The notes under the pieces were generated by a model. It was not told the DNA's origin. It searched no databases and saw only the letters and a list, made by a program, of their open reading frames with translations. Positions 11,412 to 22,067 of a stretch of 64,000 nucleotides of DNA are shown piece by piece. Position 1 is the stretch's first letter. Each line of letters begins with the position of its first letter. A program made the translations under genes and the position numbers. Source of the DNA: Parelaphostrongylus tenuis (lineage: Eukaryota > Nematoda > Chromadorea > Rhabditida > Metastrongylidae); assembly GCA_019055375.1 (NCBI GenBank), contig JAHQIW010006012.1, forward strand, positions 62,001 through 126,000, in the 5' to 3' direction.

Positions 11412-13722
11412 TCAGCTGACAGTGACCGTTACCGTGTACAAATGCGAACCAAACGGACCCGATCTTAACATTCGAAGCGCTCTGTCCACAACATTTTGCC
11501 ACATCGACCTCGACCAATTAGCCATGATGATATTCGTAGTCTACATAAAATTTTTTCTTTATAAAACGAAGTTGTACAAATAGAAAAACCGTTCAAACCG
11601 TGAGAATTCCTGAGAGGGACAAGTGTTTGTCGTCGATAACCGTTGCAACCTCTTGACATTTCATAGACGCAGGATACTTTGCAGGGCACATTCCCGTCAC
11701 GGTACTACCGACAGTTATACAACTCATTAGCTTCATATCCTCTGCTATAAACAGTAATTTCTAGGAACCCCTTATTCCAACACATTAGATAGCTAAAAAA
11801 AATCAAAACAATGTTGGACACTGATTTTTTATTACTTACAAACCACATATTAGCCCACTGAATGCTATATCATTCTTAAAATACAATATGTGTAACTTTT
11901 GATAAGATATTCTCAATTTGGAAGATTTTGTTGTTATGGCTCTACGACAGTTCTCCTTAAACTCTGAGATATTTTGTAATAAGTTTACAGAAAATATCCT
12001 TGTTCGTTAAAAAAACATAATTACAACTCTGCTTTATGAATACCCTTATAGTTCGAAGTGGAATCTGTTAAATGCATGTCCAACACTGACGACCTACGCT
12101 TACTTTCTGGTGGGAGAAAGTTCGGACATAGCAATGGTTCGTAAGTGGTATTAACTTGAAGTTGACCCAGAATGCTGGAGATCACAAAATCAGGTAAGAG
12201 TGCTCTCCGATCTTCAATTTCGAGAACATCGACGACCTAAAAAGTAAATCTTCCTCACTATTTTGGAGAGTGGATTGGAAGTGTTTCCATTTGGCATAGG
12301 TGAAGCTTCGCAAGTGAAGTAAGCTCCCGGAGACTGAAGGTTTGTGAAAAAATGCGGCTCATGTTCTACGTTTTCAGATTTCACGAAGAAGAATGAAATG
12401 CCTAAGTTGTAAACTTACTGTTTGCATTGCAAAACGTTGTGCAAGTGCCTGAACAGCACCCTTGCTAGTTGCAATACCAGGGATTAACGCAGAGATTTGG
12501 TCGTTATTTGTGTAAACCGCGGTAATACGTAAGTTGCTGGGTCCGCTAGCAGTGAAGGTCCTAATGCTCGCTGCAACAAAATTTCATATTTTTGCAGTGA
12601 ATGGCTCTGAATTAATTTGTTAAGTACTTCGAAAACCGGCTCTCCTCGTCATTACCATTTAGCAACACAATCTTTTATAATTTAGCTTATACCACGTGGT
12701 TCAAAAACGAACTTTATTCCGCCGATATTTCGACGTTTTCGTTTCTTCAGAGCCGATAATTTGAGTTGATCGTCCACAATTATTCGTTTTCGTTGTCGTT
12801 CAAGTCGACTCTTTTTCGCTGGAGCACCGCGCGAATGGATTAGCTCACTCGGTAATATTCACAGATATAGAATTGTTCTTATAAATATGTTTCTCAATCG
12901 ACTGCTTTGAAATCTCGTCTGAGGACATCAATTTATTGGGAGAACAGTTTCAAGCTTGTTCAAGGTTTGAGATGCCACTGGCTTATATACATTTTGGTAA
13001 TCTTTCATAATAAATCGATGCTCTCGAATGACATTTTCAATCAGCAGACTGAAGAGGAATATCTCTATAAGCAATGATTACCGCATGCCATCGATTTTGA
13101 AAAGGCCTAGACAGCATTTCGTACTGTCAGGTCCTGCCATGTTGTCATTTAAACCACTATCAACTTATTACTTACGCTGGTAACATGTATAGCAGTCATC
13201 TTGAATATGATAGAATCAAAAGTGAAATTCTTCATTTGAGCGATGTTCCTTAGAAGAAAATTGGACGCTACAACAGCGAAGACAAAGAACACAACGAAGG
13301 CGACAGTGGACAATCGAATCTAATCATGGGCTCCGAGAAGACAAGGCTTCAAAACGTTAGCCCATCAAAGTTCATTTACAAACTCCTGGTGTTAGCTAAA
13401 TCATAAAAGTCAATGCGTTGGAAGACTTCTTAGTTTTATCTTACTTCTTATACAGAACTTCTTATTCAGAGTTAAAAACTCGGCCTATAGGTAGCGCAGA
13501 ATGCGACAACAATTAAGCAGTGATGGAGTGCTAGACATGCTCACTCTAATTAGTGTTGCTGACCATCTAACAATGGGAATATTTATAGTTCCATAACAAT
13601 TCCTATTCATTACTTTGACCTCCAGGAATCACTCCACATCCAAATCCGGTTGAGATTGAGACTAGCAACGTAATCATAAATGGAGCGCTCGAAGGTCCTG
13701 CTTTGTTTGTATGAATAATCAT
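11412..13722 (-). CDS. Small secreted protein of a nematode-type family, copy 1 (five exons)
   Basis: Exons on the minus strand: 13614-13722, 12419-12570, 12104-12236, 11599-11744 and 11412-11540. Joined, they give 222 codons with all phases matching and GT-AG introns of 1043, 182, 359 and 58 bp. The N-terminus has a hydrophobic run (FMITLLVSISTGFGC, about residues 15-29), so it is probably secreted. Met16 would give a conventional signal peptide, but a TTTTAAG acceptor just upstream of Met1 favours the first ATG. Later landmarks are RTFTASGPSN, ALIPGIATSKGAVQALAQRF, LLPDFVISSILGQLQV with TYEPLLC, SCITVGSTVTGMC, LSLSGILT, and the end NIIMANWSRSMWQNVV with FGSHLY. Cysteines recur at matching places in copy 2. 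The function is unknown. The pattern resembles uncharacterised Caenorhabditis proteins from memory only. The second copy being open under the same model is the main support. Confidence 0.8.
12571..13613 (-). other. Intron 1 of secreted gene copy 1
   Basis: The intron is 1043 bp, far longer than the other introns, and its length class is shared with copy 2 (35068-36097). It begins with GTAATG and ends TTGCAG on the minus strand, and contains a hammerhead-like motif at 12721-12757. I see no gene inside it. Confidence 0.65.
12721..12757 (-). ncRNA. Hammerhead-ribozyme-like motif in intron 1
   Basis: The minus strand reads GGCT, then CTGAAGA, a possible short hairpin (ACG-AAAA-CGT), then CGAAA and TATC-GGC, followed by GGAATAAAG. 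The CTGANGA...GAAA order and the trailing AATAAAG resemble the PLE pseudo-LTR ribozyme motifs elsewhere in this window. Copy 2 has lost the GAAA (35219-35253) and copy 3 has lost the whole block. The pairing is weak, so it may be only a relic of an old PLE pseudo-LTR. Confidence 0.35.
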
Positions 13723-13725
13723 GTT

Positions 13726-13733
13726 CTTAAAAT
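13726..13733 (-). promoter_or_regulatory. Candidate trans-splice (or splice) acceptor before copy 1 start
   Basis: The minus strand reads TTTTAAG directly before AAC-ATG. The equivalent site in copy 2 is TTTTAG four bases before its ATG. This fits a nematode spliced-leader acceptor, though a cis-spliced upstream exon cannot be excluded. Confidence 0.4.
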
Positions 13734-14989
13734 AAAGTAAGTATCGTAGACTCAAGTAAGACTAATGTCTACATCTTTTGTGTCACATCATACAAGAGAT
13801 AACAACAAATTCGGCACTCGGCACCTATACGAGGGTGACGTCGCCTTGGCTGATCTTTGATTTTTTCTGGTTCTTTCAAGTGCTTCAAGGGATCTTTAAC
13901 AGGCTTAATTCAGAACAAAATCTTTGAAAGCGTATGTCGTGACACATTGGGCTAATGCGATGCTCAAAAAGCAAGGTACCGAGGTGAGGAAAACTCTGTA
14001 AAATCTTATTTTGAAATGGAGCGACAAGTTAAAGAAAAATTCCAGTGAATGCGCCAATTTCTCAAGTAGCATGGCCTTATATTCAGTTCCCGCCTTCTTA
14101 TTTTTGATGCTGCGGCAATCGAAGAAGCGCCTGAATCACAGCTGCAATTCTGAAAAAAAGTTTTCCAAAGAAAATATCAATTGATAAGAACGAAGCAAAA
14201 TTTTCATTGCAATACTTTTTCGGTAGCGAATTTCTAAGCAAAAACTGCGCGTGTGAAACTCTGATGTTCCCATTAGCTCTCAAATTCAGCGCGCTCATAA
14301 ATTATACTTAGCGGAGTTGTAAACTGGAAGCCAAATTGAGTAGATCTATAGAATTTCAATAGCATTGTCGAGGTATAGGCGTGTATCTATAAGTTGCCAA
14401 AAATCCTCCAATATTAGGATGTTAACGGAAAATCGTGTCAGGATTGGATCTTAGATTAGATTAAACAGCTGCATGAAGGCATCAAATGCTGCAGTGAGAA
14501 AGGAAAATAATTTACTTCGTTGAAATTGTCAATGTGTCGATATGGGAAAGCACAGTGGACGATTTTTCAGAGCGCAGCATATGTAATGCTAGGCAAACGC
14601 TGCCCTGTTCATCTTTTCAAGCGTTTCAAGGTAGATGTTGATAGAATGCCGTCCATCCCCAATTTCAGCATGGTGTGCAGGTAAAACAAAATTTGTTTTC
14701 GTAAATTTCACATAGTGATATCACATTTCTTGGTGTAGTGGTTACAGTCTCTCTAATGGTCTCTCTATTTCCGCAGTGTTTTTGAAAGATCTATTAGAAG
14801 GTTTAGAATTTTCTGCTTTACACTAAGTGTTCAATACGACTCAGTCAGTTTACAAGGTTCTGAAGACCTGAAAGTGTCTATCAACAACGACGCTTCAGAC
14901 GAGATATTGCTGTGTTACAAGGAAAAAAGCAATTGGATAACAGTATTACACGTCTTCATGTTCATTCAATTGCTGCAGAGCATGCGGTG
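13734..14989. other. Upstream flank of secreted gene copy 1; no gene recognised
   Basis: It aligns with 36217-37450 downstream of the same landmarks in segment 2. The minus-strand open frame 14098-14298 is not kept open in that copy. No promoter element can be assigned with confidence. Confidence 0.45.
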
Positions 14990-15440
14990 GCCTAGATTCT
15001 GAATTTTGAAAGGCTCACTACTGACCACTGCATCTTCAACAATTTGGTGGACTGGAAAGAAAGCTCTGGAGCACTTGTAAAAATCAAAAATTCATGTATG
15101 ATTTCCAAACAAAAGCAATAACAACTATTCCTCAAAATAAAGTCCACCGTTTTCAAGACTTTCTGCCGTCGGTCCGCCAAGTTTTGGATCTAATCGAAGC
15201 CAATACTTCCTTCCATCCAAATCTCCGATCCAAAGAACTTTTTAAATGCATCTTCAGCTCCATCGAAAGACACAAACTTTGCTGGCTGAGCAAGGCTTGT
15301 CTTTGAGGTCAAGATAGCCGGAATTAGAGCGTTTGAAACCACCGTACAGCAACAGATTTGAATGTTGTACCTTCCCTAACAACTTCGTGGATTTCATTCG
15401 ACTGTAGGTCGATGTGAAAGACCCTTTCTCCAATGATGCA
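14990..15440 (-). pseudogene. Mariner-family transposase N-terminal relic
   Basis: On the minus strand one reads EGTTFKSVAVRWF, then after a frame shift GYLDLKDKPCSASKV. This corresponds to the mariner DNA-binding region 'GEGTVS..TVQRWF..F..G..DLKDKPRSGRPSKV'. A better preserved paralogue lies at 23559-23860. Stops and indels break the frame, and the catalytic DDD region is absent. The segment-2 counterpart has a deletion across this part near 37577. Confidence 0.6.
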
Positions 15441-16109
15441 ATAAAACACGAGCTGCGATTATGCCGTTAGACAAGGCGGAGGCTTGTAACAAAGTGAAAA
15501 TAAAGACGAATAATATCCAGCCCCATAGCGGGAAAATCCCACTCAGAAAGTGTAATACTTCCATGATATGCACAGAAGTTTACCCATACTTATTAAAGTG
15601 CCCCGAACTTTCTTTCCAACCTTAGTAGGAAATATTTTGAGAAACCATCCTTTCGCTGTGGAGGTCTTATCGCAGTAGTAAACTGTATAGTTTTCAAAGC
15701 AGAAAGTCCTACTCATTTACAAAGTGTTTGCCAAAAGTCTCCGACTTGGAATGCAATGAATTTTGTTTCAGCTATTCGGCGAAGGACAAATGGAAAGCGC
15801 CGTCCACACTGTATTATCAGAGACCCTCTTCATGAAACTTACAAGCCGTGATTGAAGCTGAATAAGCTACTGCGTTTACAGCCGTTTCGTGTCTTGAGAC
15901 TTCCGTGTCGTTTTCGTTGAATTGTTGTATAACGAACAATTTCGCCACAGTATTCTCCCTGCACTTTCAATACGATTCTCCATTAAATCCGCTAATTTCA
16001 AGACAGTCTTTGTGTGATTGCCATTACCTGTACAATCTGTTGTCTCGTGATTGTCGAGTGACTAGAGCGGAGCTTTCCATTTTCTCCTGATACGTCAAAC
16101 AGCCTCAGT
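15441..16109. repeat. Block shared with 23860-24370, 37600-38090 and partly 21530-21760
   Basis: Common landmarks are 'tcgctgtggaggtc', 'gaagcagaaag' and 'gaagctgaataagc'. No coding frame is conserved. It always lies next to mariner and RTE relics, so it is probably flank or non-coding parts of mobile DNA. Confidence 0.55.
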
Positions 16110-16340
16110 AAGTCCTCCTTATCGAAGGTATTGCGTGGGCATCATGTCGTTCGTATAGGTTTTTTTGTGACAAAGTTAGACCGTATCAGATGGCCTTCTT
16201 ATTGTGTATTAGACATTTCAAAGGATTTTCCCAGTTTACGTCTATCATCCAGCCTCTGTTATCAAAACGTGTTATGTGTCCAGCTTAAGGATAGCCGACA
16301 TGCTGGGGTGCAGAATGGCGCACTCAATTTCCGAACCTTG
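16110..16340 (-). pseudogene. RTE-like LINE 3' relic
   Basis: It aligns with 38090-38300, where the minus strand reads SGHMIRSDDSR, TRDVS and shifted RPPDT, like the RTE pattern 'WAGHVMR..D.RWTRAV...GRPPTRW'. This copy is more decayed. It is short and has stops. Confidence 0.5.
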
Positions 16341-16461
16341 CCACAGGTCAGATTTTCGGATCCCTTCACCTATTTGAGCATTAACATTAAACTTCTGTCG
16401 GAACTGCACAACAAAAATACAGCTCTACATACATACATCGACCTCTAACCATACTCTTTGG

Positions 16462-17457
16462 TAAAGGGGTTCGACAAGGCAATACGATATCGTCAAAGCT
16501 GTTCACCGCCGCGCCATAGTGGGTAATGAAGTCGCTCGATTGGACTAGAAGAGCATTCGAGGTGATGGAAAATTCCTGTCACATTTTCGTTTTGCGGACG
16601 ATATCGCCACCTTTTCGAAAGGTAAAAATGAAGCAGAGACGATGCTAAAGGAATTAGACGAAGCCGGAAAGAAGATCGGATTACCTATCAGTAGGAGGAG
16701 GACCCAGTTGATGTAGAACCCATGGTGCAGCTGTGATCAAGTCGAAATGGATGGTTTTCTGATTGCAGAAACCACTTCGTATGTGTACCTCGGACGATCA
16801 TTGAACATCGAAAACATCATGAAGGAGGAACTAGATAGAAGGAGGAGAGCAGCATGGGCCGCATTCGGGCCTCTCAAAGAAGCCACCAACTAGCTAACGG
16901 GCTCAAAAACTCCGTGCTCACCTTTTTGATTCAACGACCCTCGCGGCGCTCTTCTATGCAGCTGGGAGGCGGGCCGATACTTCGACCACGTCAAGACTGC
17001 TATGAACAACTCACAGAGTGCTTGAACGATGTCTTCTAAAATTTACTGGGCGCACACAACATCTGGCGGGCTTGCGTAGCTCAGACCTTCGAGGTCTATC
17101 CCGTCTTCGTGACCTAGAGGTTTGGACATCTATAGCGAAATACGGATGAGCCGGCCACATTCTGAGAAGAACAGACGACAGATGGACGAGAAGAAGTGTA
17201 GAGTGGCTTATACAACAATGTACACGTCCTCGAGGACGACGACCTACATGTTGGGCGGACGTGCTCGTTAAAAAGTTAAGGAGTCGTACTCCAGTTCTCG
17301 ATATCCTTCAGATCACGATGTGATACTCGCAGCAGCCGCCATGCTCAAATTGGACCACCGTCATGGACGAGTATCGCGCAGCAAAGGGAAAAATGGATCA
17401 TGTGCCGGGGTCCGCATAACCAATGAAGACGAACAGTCCAAGTATCTTGATAAGTAA
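16462..17457 (+). pseudogene. RTE-clade LINE, 5'-truncated relic
   Basis: The relic starts inside the reverse transcriptase with RGVRQGNTISSKLFTA, equivalent to the [15 protein letters not shown] motif of the element at 27.4 kb. It continues in several frames with LRAHLFDSTTLAALLYAA, AGHILRRTDDRWTRR and RRPTCWADVLVKK. It ends in a short tandem repeat (aagtaagtaagt), as RTE 3' ends commonly do. Frames are broken at many points. The C-terminal wording differs from the 27.4 kb element, so this is a separate RTE lineage. The junction with the inverted-repeat arm is near 17430-17460. Confidence 0.8.
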
Positions 17458-20400
17458 GTAAGTGTACCATATTGTTTGAGCTTTTCTTCATACACTATGC
17501 TCTCTCCCATTTTACTTATTTCATCCAAAAAGGTGATCAAGTTGGATTGGTCCTGCAAGCAGAATCCCGCGTTTCCGCACAGCAGTTATTCCGAATAGTC
17601 TTAATCCAAATGTGAACAAAGCATATTGTAGCTGTGCATGAGCTCCATAACTGCTTAAAACTTTACTAGCATTCATAGAGTGGAAGTCACAAGATGCGCA
17701 AGCAGTGTAGGGGAAGCACCTTATTTGTGGCTTTCGCATTAACTTTTTTTTCTTACTCTAGGCTATTCCAGTCACTGAATCCGTTCTTTAGACACTTTGG
17801 GATCGCTTCAGCTCCTTATACTTTCAAAACACGGGATCTATTTAAATAGCCCAAACTCGAACATGTGCGTGTTTATCATCTGTACCCTTCGTACTCCAGT
17901 AATTATCTGTGAGAATGGTTGAATTGTCCTGTATTCGGCTGCTGTCTGATAATTTGATAGTATTCTTTTAATGACATACTCTCTATTTTCGGGCGCGACT
18001 TACATGAAATTCCTAGGTAGCCTTGCTAGTACATTCTAGGGCTTTGCTGTTGCCTGCTCCTGTGGATTTACAGGAATTTGCTGCCATGCAACTCATTCAT
18101 TGCAACTGCAAGTTTAACTTATCCGCAATTGCCGTGATTAATCCTAAACTGCCAAACCAATTACAGCGTCGCATTGAAATCAGTGTTGACTTGGTAATTA
18201 GTAGCAATCTTTGACGCAATGAAGTGAATTCAGCTCATCATTCTGTTGTACGGCTCACAATATGAAAAAATACCTCGAAAAGGACTCAAGAGGCTCAAGC
18301 ATGATTCTAAAGTGCCGTAGTTGCGGATATCCATGATAGTGTATGTATCGTACAATACGATTTTTTTTATCCGACAGGCTGAGCGATTTTAATGTGCACT
18401 AATACTTCGGTAACACTGTTCAAAATTTGATCAGTTTTTAGTATCTCTATTCGGATCGCTGCCTCACAGTTGTCATTTGTAAAGGTGTTCGTACTCGTAT
18501 CCTATTTCAACCAAATTTCTGAGGTCTGAAATTGATCTAGAGTGTGAATGTAGCTATCTGGCGCGTTCAATGGACATATCGGCTCATCTTCTCGGTGGCA
18601 TTTCCCGCGATCGTCATGACTCTTTCCAAACCCACTCCATTGTTCTTTTTATTCCACTGTCATCGTCAGATCTCGTTATAAAGACACTCCCCTCCACTCC
18701 TCTCCTTTCCCATTAAACTTATTTTTGATGCATATTTTGCTTTGTTTTAAGGACAAGGCACCCTTCCAAGATGTGAACTGCGAAACCTGAGCTCAGTGTT
18801 CAAAGTGTTTTCAAAAGAAGGAGTTCTATTACGAAGTACTGGCACATGTTCCCGGCATATACCGGAAAACTGGGACTGTAGCTTAAATAAGTAGATGTGC
18901 TAGAATAATGAAATCGGCCAGTGGTCTCTGACAAAGGCTCAAGCTAGGTTCATGCTGCTTGCTGTCTTCCATCGAGTTGAATTCCAAGTTGTCACTCAGA
19001 GAAAGTTCAAAGATTATGTAAGTGATGGTCTAGCCAGTTGGTAATCCATCCGGTTCAGCCCATTCCCCTCACACCAGTCTTCCTACATAAATGGGTTTTG
19101 ACGTGATATTACTTAGAGACCTCTACAATTCTTGAAGGTAATCTGAAGTAATTCATGCATTCACTCACGTGTCTCGTCTTTTTCTGCAAGTTCGGCTTTT
19201 TCCGGTTTTGAAAATGAGCTTCAGAATAACTTCCGTTGTATTAAGCGCAACACACTCAATGCGCTGATTAGGCATTACTCACTCGAGTCGATCATTATGC
19301 CTTTCATTCACAAATGACAGACAGTACATGAAGTTTTGCACTAATTAGGAATTCTGGTGTGTGATATGGTTTCGTTGACTACATTCATGTAAAAGCCCTC
19401 TAATTGATTTTCAATAGGGTGAAGAATTGCTGATCACTCGTCTTCATCAAGAAGAGAGTACATATAAAACTTTGAGGACATTTGTGACTTTTTCATTTAT
19501 GGCCTCAAGCTCCTTATCTCTCCATATTGATAAAGGCTCTTCTCTACTGCCTTTCCTCAAATGGTGTTAGAAATCATTTGTTTTCCGAGTATAACAGCAG
19601 TATTTTAGCATAAACATCTTATTTCTAGAAGCACTTTGATTTTTATTGATGATATTCAGAGTCTGTTTTATAATGAAAAAATTCTTACGCGAAACAGCTT
19701 ATTGCTTTCCGTTGTTTTGCAAAGATGATTAGTGGAAATTTTTCTCTGGACAAGAACTTTCCAATGAATTTTCAGTAGTCGAAGCTTTAATTCCGCAACA
19801 TTTAAATAGATGTTTTTCCAAAAGCCTGTATTTCGCTGTACAAAGCCCTTTCCTCAGAGTATGATAATCCCTCGATAGCGTGAATTTCGAAAATTTTGAA
19901 ATTGTTTCGTTTTCTAGAAAAGCTTTCTATAGTGCCGCATCAAAGCAAATACATTTTTGTTTCACACGCATATTTCACAGGAGACAGAGCTCCTCCTTTT
20001 CAACTCGGCCTGAAACGAAAGAACAAACAGCTTTAAAAAAAATTTGCGAAGCCTTCTGTAACTCTTCATCGAATCCTCTACCTCATGTGAGCCATATTAT
20101 GATACGGTATCATTGAGAACGGATTCATGCATGCATCCTGTTCTTTTCTGGTGATTAGCGCTTTTTTATTCATTTCATACCTAAGTGCATTCCTCGCGCG
20201 AAGGAAGCCGTGGTCAAATTCAATACGAAAATACAGAATGGGACTGATATCTCGTTGGTTTCATTATTTATTCACAACAATGTAATCTTTTTAAAAACCG
20301 TATTAATTTAGACTTCCACGCTCGGTTGTTTTGGCCCTTCTTAAAAATTTTTATGGATGAGACAAGCTGTGGAGAGTGGTCTCAGAAGATGCTTTCTGAT

Positions 20401-20800
20401 TCCATTTCAACTTTCTAATTATCAATTCTGCATTCATGTTTACAAATACTGAAAACAGCAGTAACATACAAGACGAAATTTCCTCAATAGTGCATTTAGT
20501 ACGTAGCAGGTTTCGTGCTATGTATCGAGCATTGTACTGCCAGATATCAGCATTGATTAGTAGTGAGTTTCTCTTGGTCAAAAGTCAAACCGCAAGATAT
20601 TCAAACAAAACAACCAAATTTCATGAGGACCGAACATGATATTGAATAGGGTGCAGGACAATGTTAACGTCATCAACATCAAGCAGAGAAAGTTTCTCAT
20701 CCAAGATGAGAAAGCTTCCATAATACGTTAAGTGCATTTTCGTTCTTCCTATGTTCGCGGAGAACGATTACACCGTATTTCTCCGTCACATCTGAACGAA
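17430..20800 (-). repeat. Right arm of large inverted repeat (partner 2850-6260)
   Basis: Its minus strand follows the order of landmarks in the left arm: block 17500-17740 with 6010-6260, block 18030-18240 with 5530-5740, LINE 3' relic 18440-18900 with 4950-5400, and exon-like block 20660-20800 with 2931-3110. Divergence is substantial. The minus-strand frame 17521-17739 (AQLQYALFTFGLRLFG) is open here but broken in the left arm, and I cannot assign it to a family. Confidence 0.65.
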
Positions 20801-20822
20801 CGTAAAACTTGAAGCGATGTTT

Positions 20823-21325
20823 GTTTAGCCGCTCCGAGGTGTTATTGATATTATTTATTGAATATCAGCGAAGCATACAACAATACAGTTGATAATGCAG
20901 CACGAATATTACAACAGTCGTGGTGGCTTACGTTTCGGCACGGTTCGCCATCTTCAGAGCCTGGAAAGGTCAAATTGATTAGCAAATTATTGAATCAAAG
21001 GCCGTCATAACCCCAGCAGAAAACGTAAGAAATAAATTTTTTGGTCGCATAGGAATAACTTCACTGCAAAACCATTCACCGCTTAGATGTTTTAGGTCTC
21101 TGAAGACCTGCCGCTTGGAGTCTGTACTTAAGTGAGACTGCGCCTGGCTCAGGTCGGGAATATTAGCCTGAGGTATGGTGCGAGGTCCCGTGTTATTACG
21201 AGGCATTCATCTTTGCGGTTCATTTTTGGTCCTTTGCTATGTATCCAGAAGGTTTCCAAAGTTTTACGCGTAGATGTTTTTGATTCCTGTGCAAGGACCG
21301 TGAATTTGATTTAATTGAATTACCC
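20823..21325 (-). mobile_element. Penelope-like element fragment with pseudo-LTR and C-terminal coding end
   Basis: Positions 20823-20970 match the pseudo-LTR of the 38.5 kb array (for example 'tccgaggtgttattga' and 'gcgaagcataca'). On the minus strand, 21180-21320 encodes a PLE C-terminus: KFTVLAQESKTSTRKTLETF, FWIHSKGPKMNRK and ECLVITRDLAPYL. Unlike the array units, codons here continue past LAQE, so this copy comes from a lineage without that stop. Only the 3' part of the element is present. Confidence 0.8.
20925..20961 (-). ncRNA. Hammerhead-ribozyme-like motif in PLE pseudo-LTR
   Basis: The minus strand reads GGCT-CTGAAGA, a GGC...GCC hairpin, GAAA-CGTA-AGCC. GGCT pairs with AGCC as stem I. 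CTGANGA and GAAA supply the conserved core, and GTA is an allowed cleavage triplet. Stem III is minimal. Hammerhead motifs are known from PLE pseudo-LTRs. Activity is inferred. Confidence 0.55.
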
Positions 21326-21789
21326 ACAATACCCATAATAAACATTTCAAGGCTGATATACAAAAAAGCAATGAGTGCGATTTCATTTTCTTTGTTAAAA
21401 AGCAGTGCTGCTCGTTTTTTAGTCCATAAAATTGCTGCGGAATGTTCACGGCGGTTTGGATTTTCAGTTTTAAAGAGCTTTTCACAAACGGTTGCATCTC
21501 CAACGGCTCAAGGATATATTGAAAACGTTCATTTCGCTGTGGGTCCTCAACTCATTGGTGAACGGCATAGTTTTCGAAGCAGAAAGTTCCACCCTTTTTT
21601 CAGAACATTAAAAAGTTCCCAACTTGATATGTAATAAATTGTGTTTTGTATATTTTTAAATGACAACAAGGAAGCACCGTCAGCGCCGTGTTCTCATAGG
21701 TTCTGTCTTGAGTTTCTTGTGAACGATAATGGAAGCTGAATAAGCAATTCCGTGTCATTCACTACTTTGCCACTTACTACCAATGCTGT
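21326..21789. repeat. Shared repeat block; no gene
   Basis: About 21530-21760 aligns with the block at 15650-15870. Nothing coding is recognised. Confidence 0.4.
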
Positions 21790-21799
21790 CATGAGTTAT

Positions 21800-22065
21800 A
21801 TGGTTTTAGCACGTGTGGAGCAATGGTTATGTGCTCTGCGATACACACATGCTCAACACCACGGTCACGCGTTCGGGGCTCAGCGACCTCTCCATCACAA
21901 CGGGGTTGACGAACTTCGCTAGACTTCTTTGGCAGAATAATAGCGCTGACTTGATGCAATGGTAGACGATCGCAAGTCATTGTAGTGGCCAGGTATTCAC
22001 TCAGTCGCCTCCAACTTGACCAATGGCGCATTCGCTAGGGTTTGACCAACGCCGAGAGCTTGTCC
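21800..22065 (+). mobile_element. Diverged tRNA-derived SINE
   Basis: It begins with gtggagcaatggtt, like the A-box end gtggcgcagtggtc of the SINE at 54.2-54.5 kb. It contains a degenerate B-box region (gcgttcggggct) and ends with 'caatggcgcattcgctaggg' and 'caacgccgagagctt', matching the SINE tail. A SINE tail lies at the same place before the prp-6 exon at 49599, so the insertion predates that duplication. Confidence 0.55.
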
Positions 22066-22067
22066 TT

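Noticed and set aside
11305..11583. Plus-strand open frame (TVTVTVYKC...) conserved at 33890-34105 and partly at 60.6 kb
   Set aside because: It is the antisense of exon 5 of the secreted gene. Its conservation is explained by the minus-strand coding sequence, which has matching splice sites and stop.
17521..17739. Minus-strand frame AQLQYALFTFGLRLFG as a gene
   Set aside because: The inverted-arm partner at 6010-6260 has stops in the corresponding frame, and no family is recognised.
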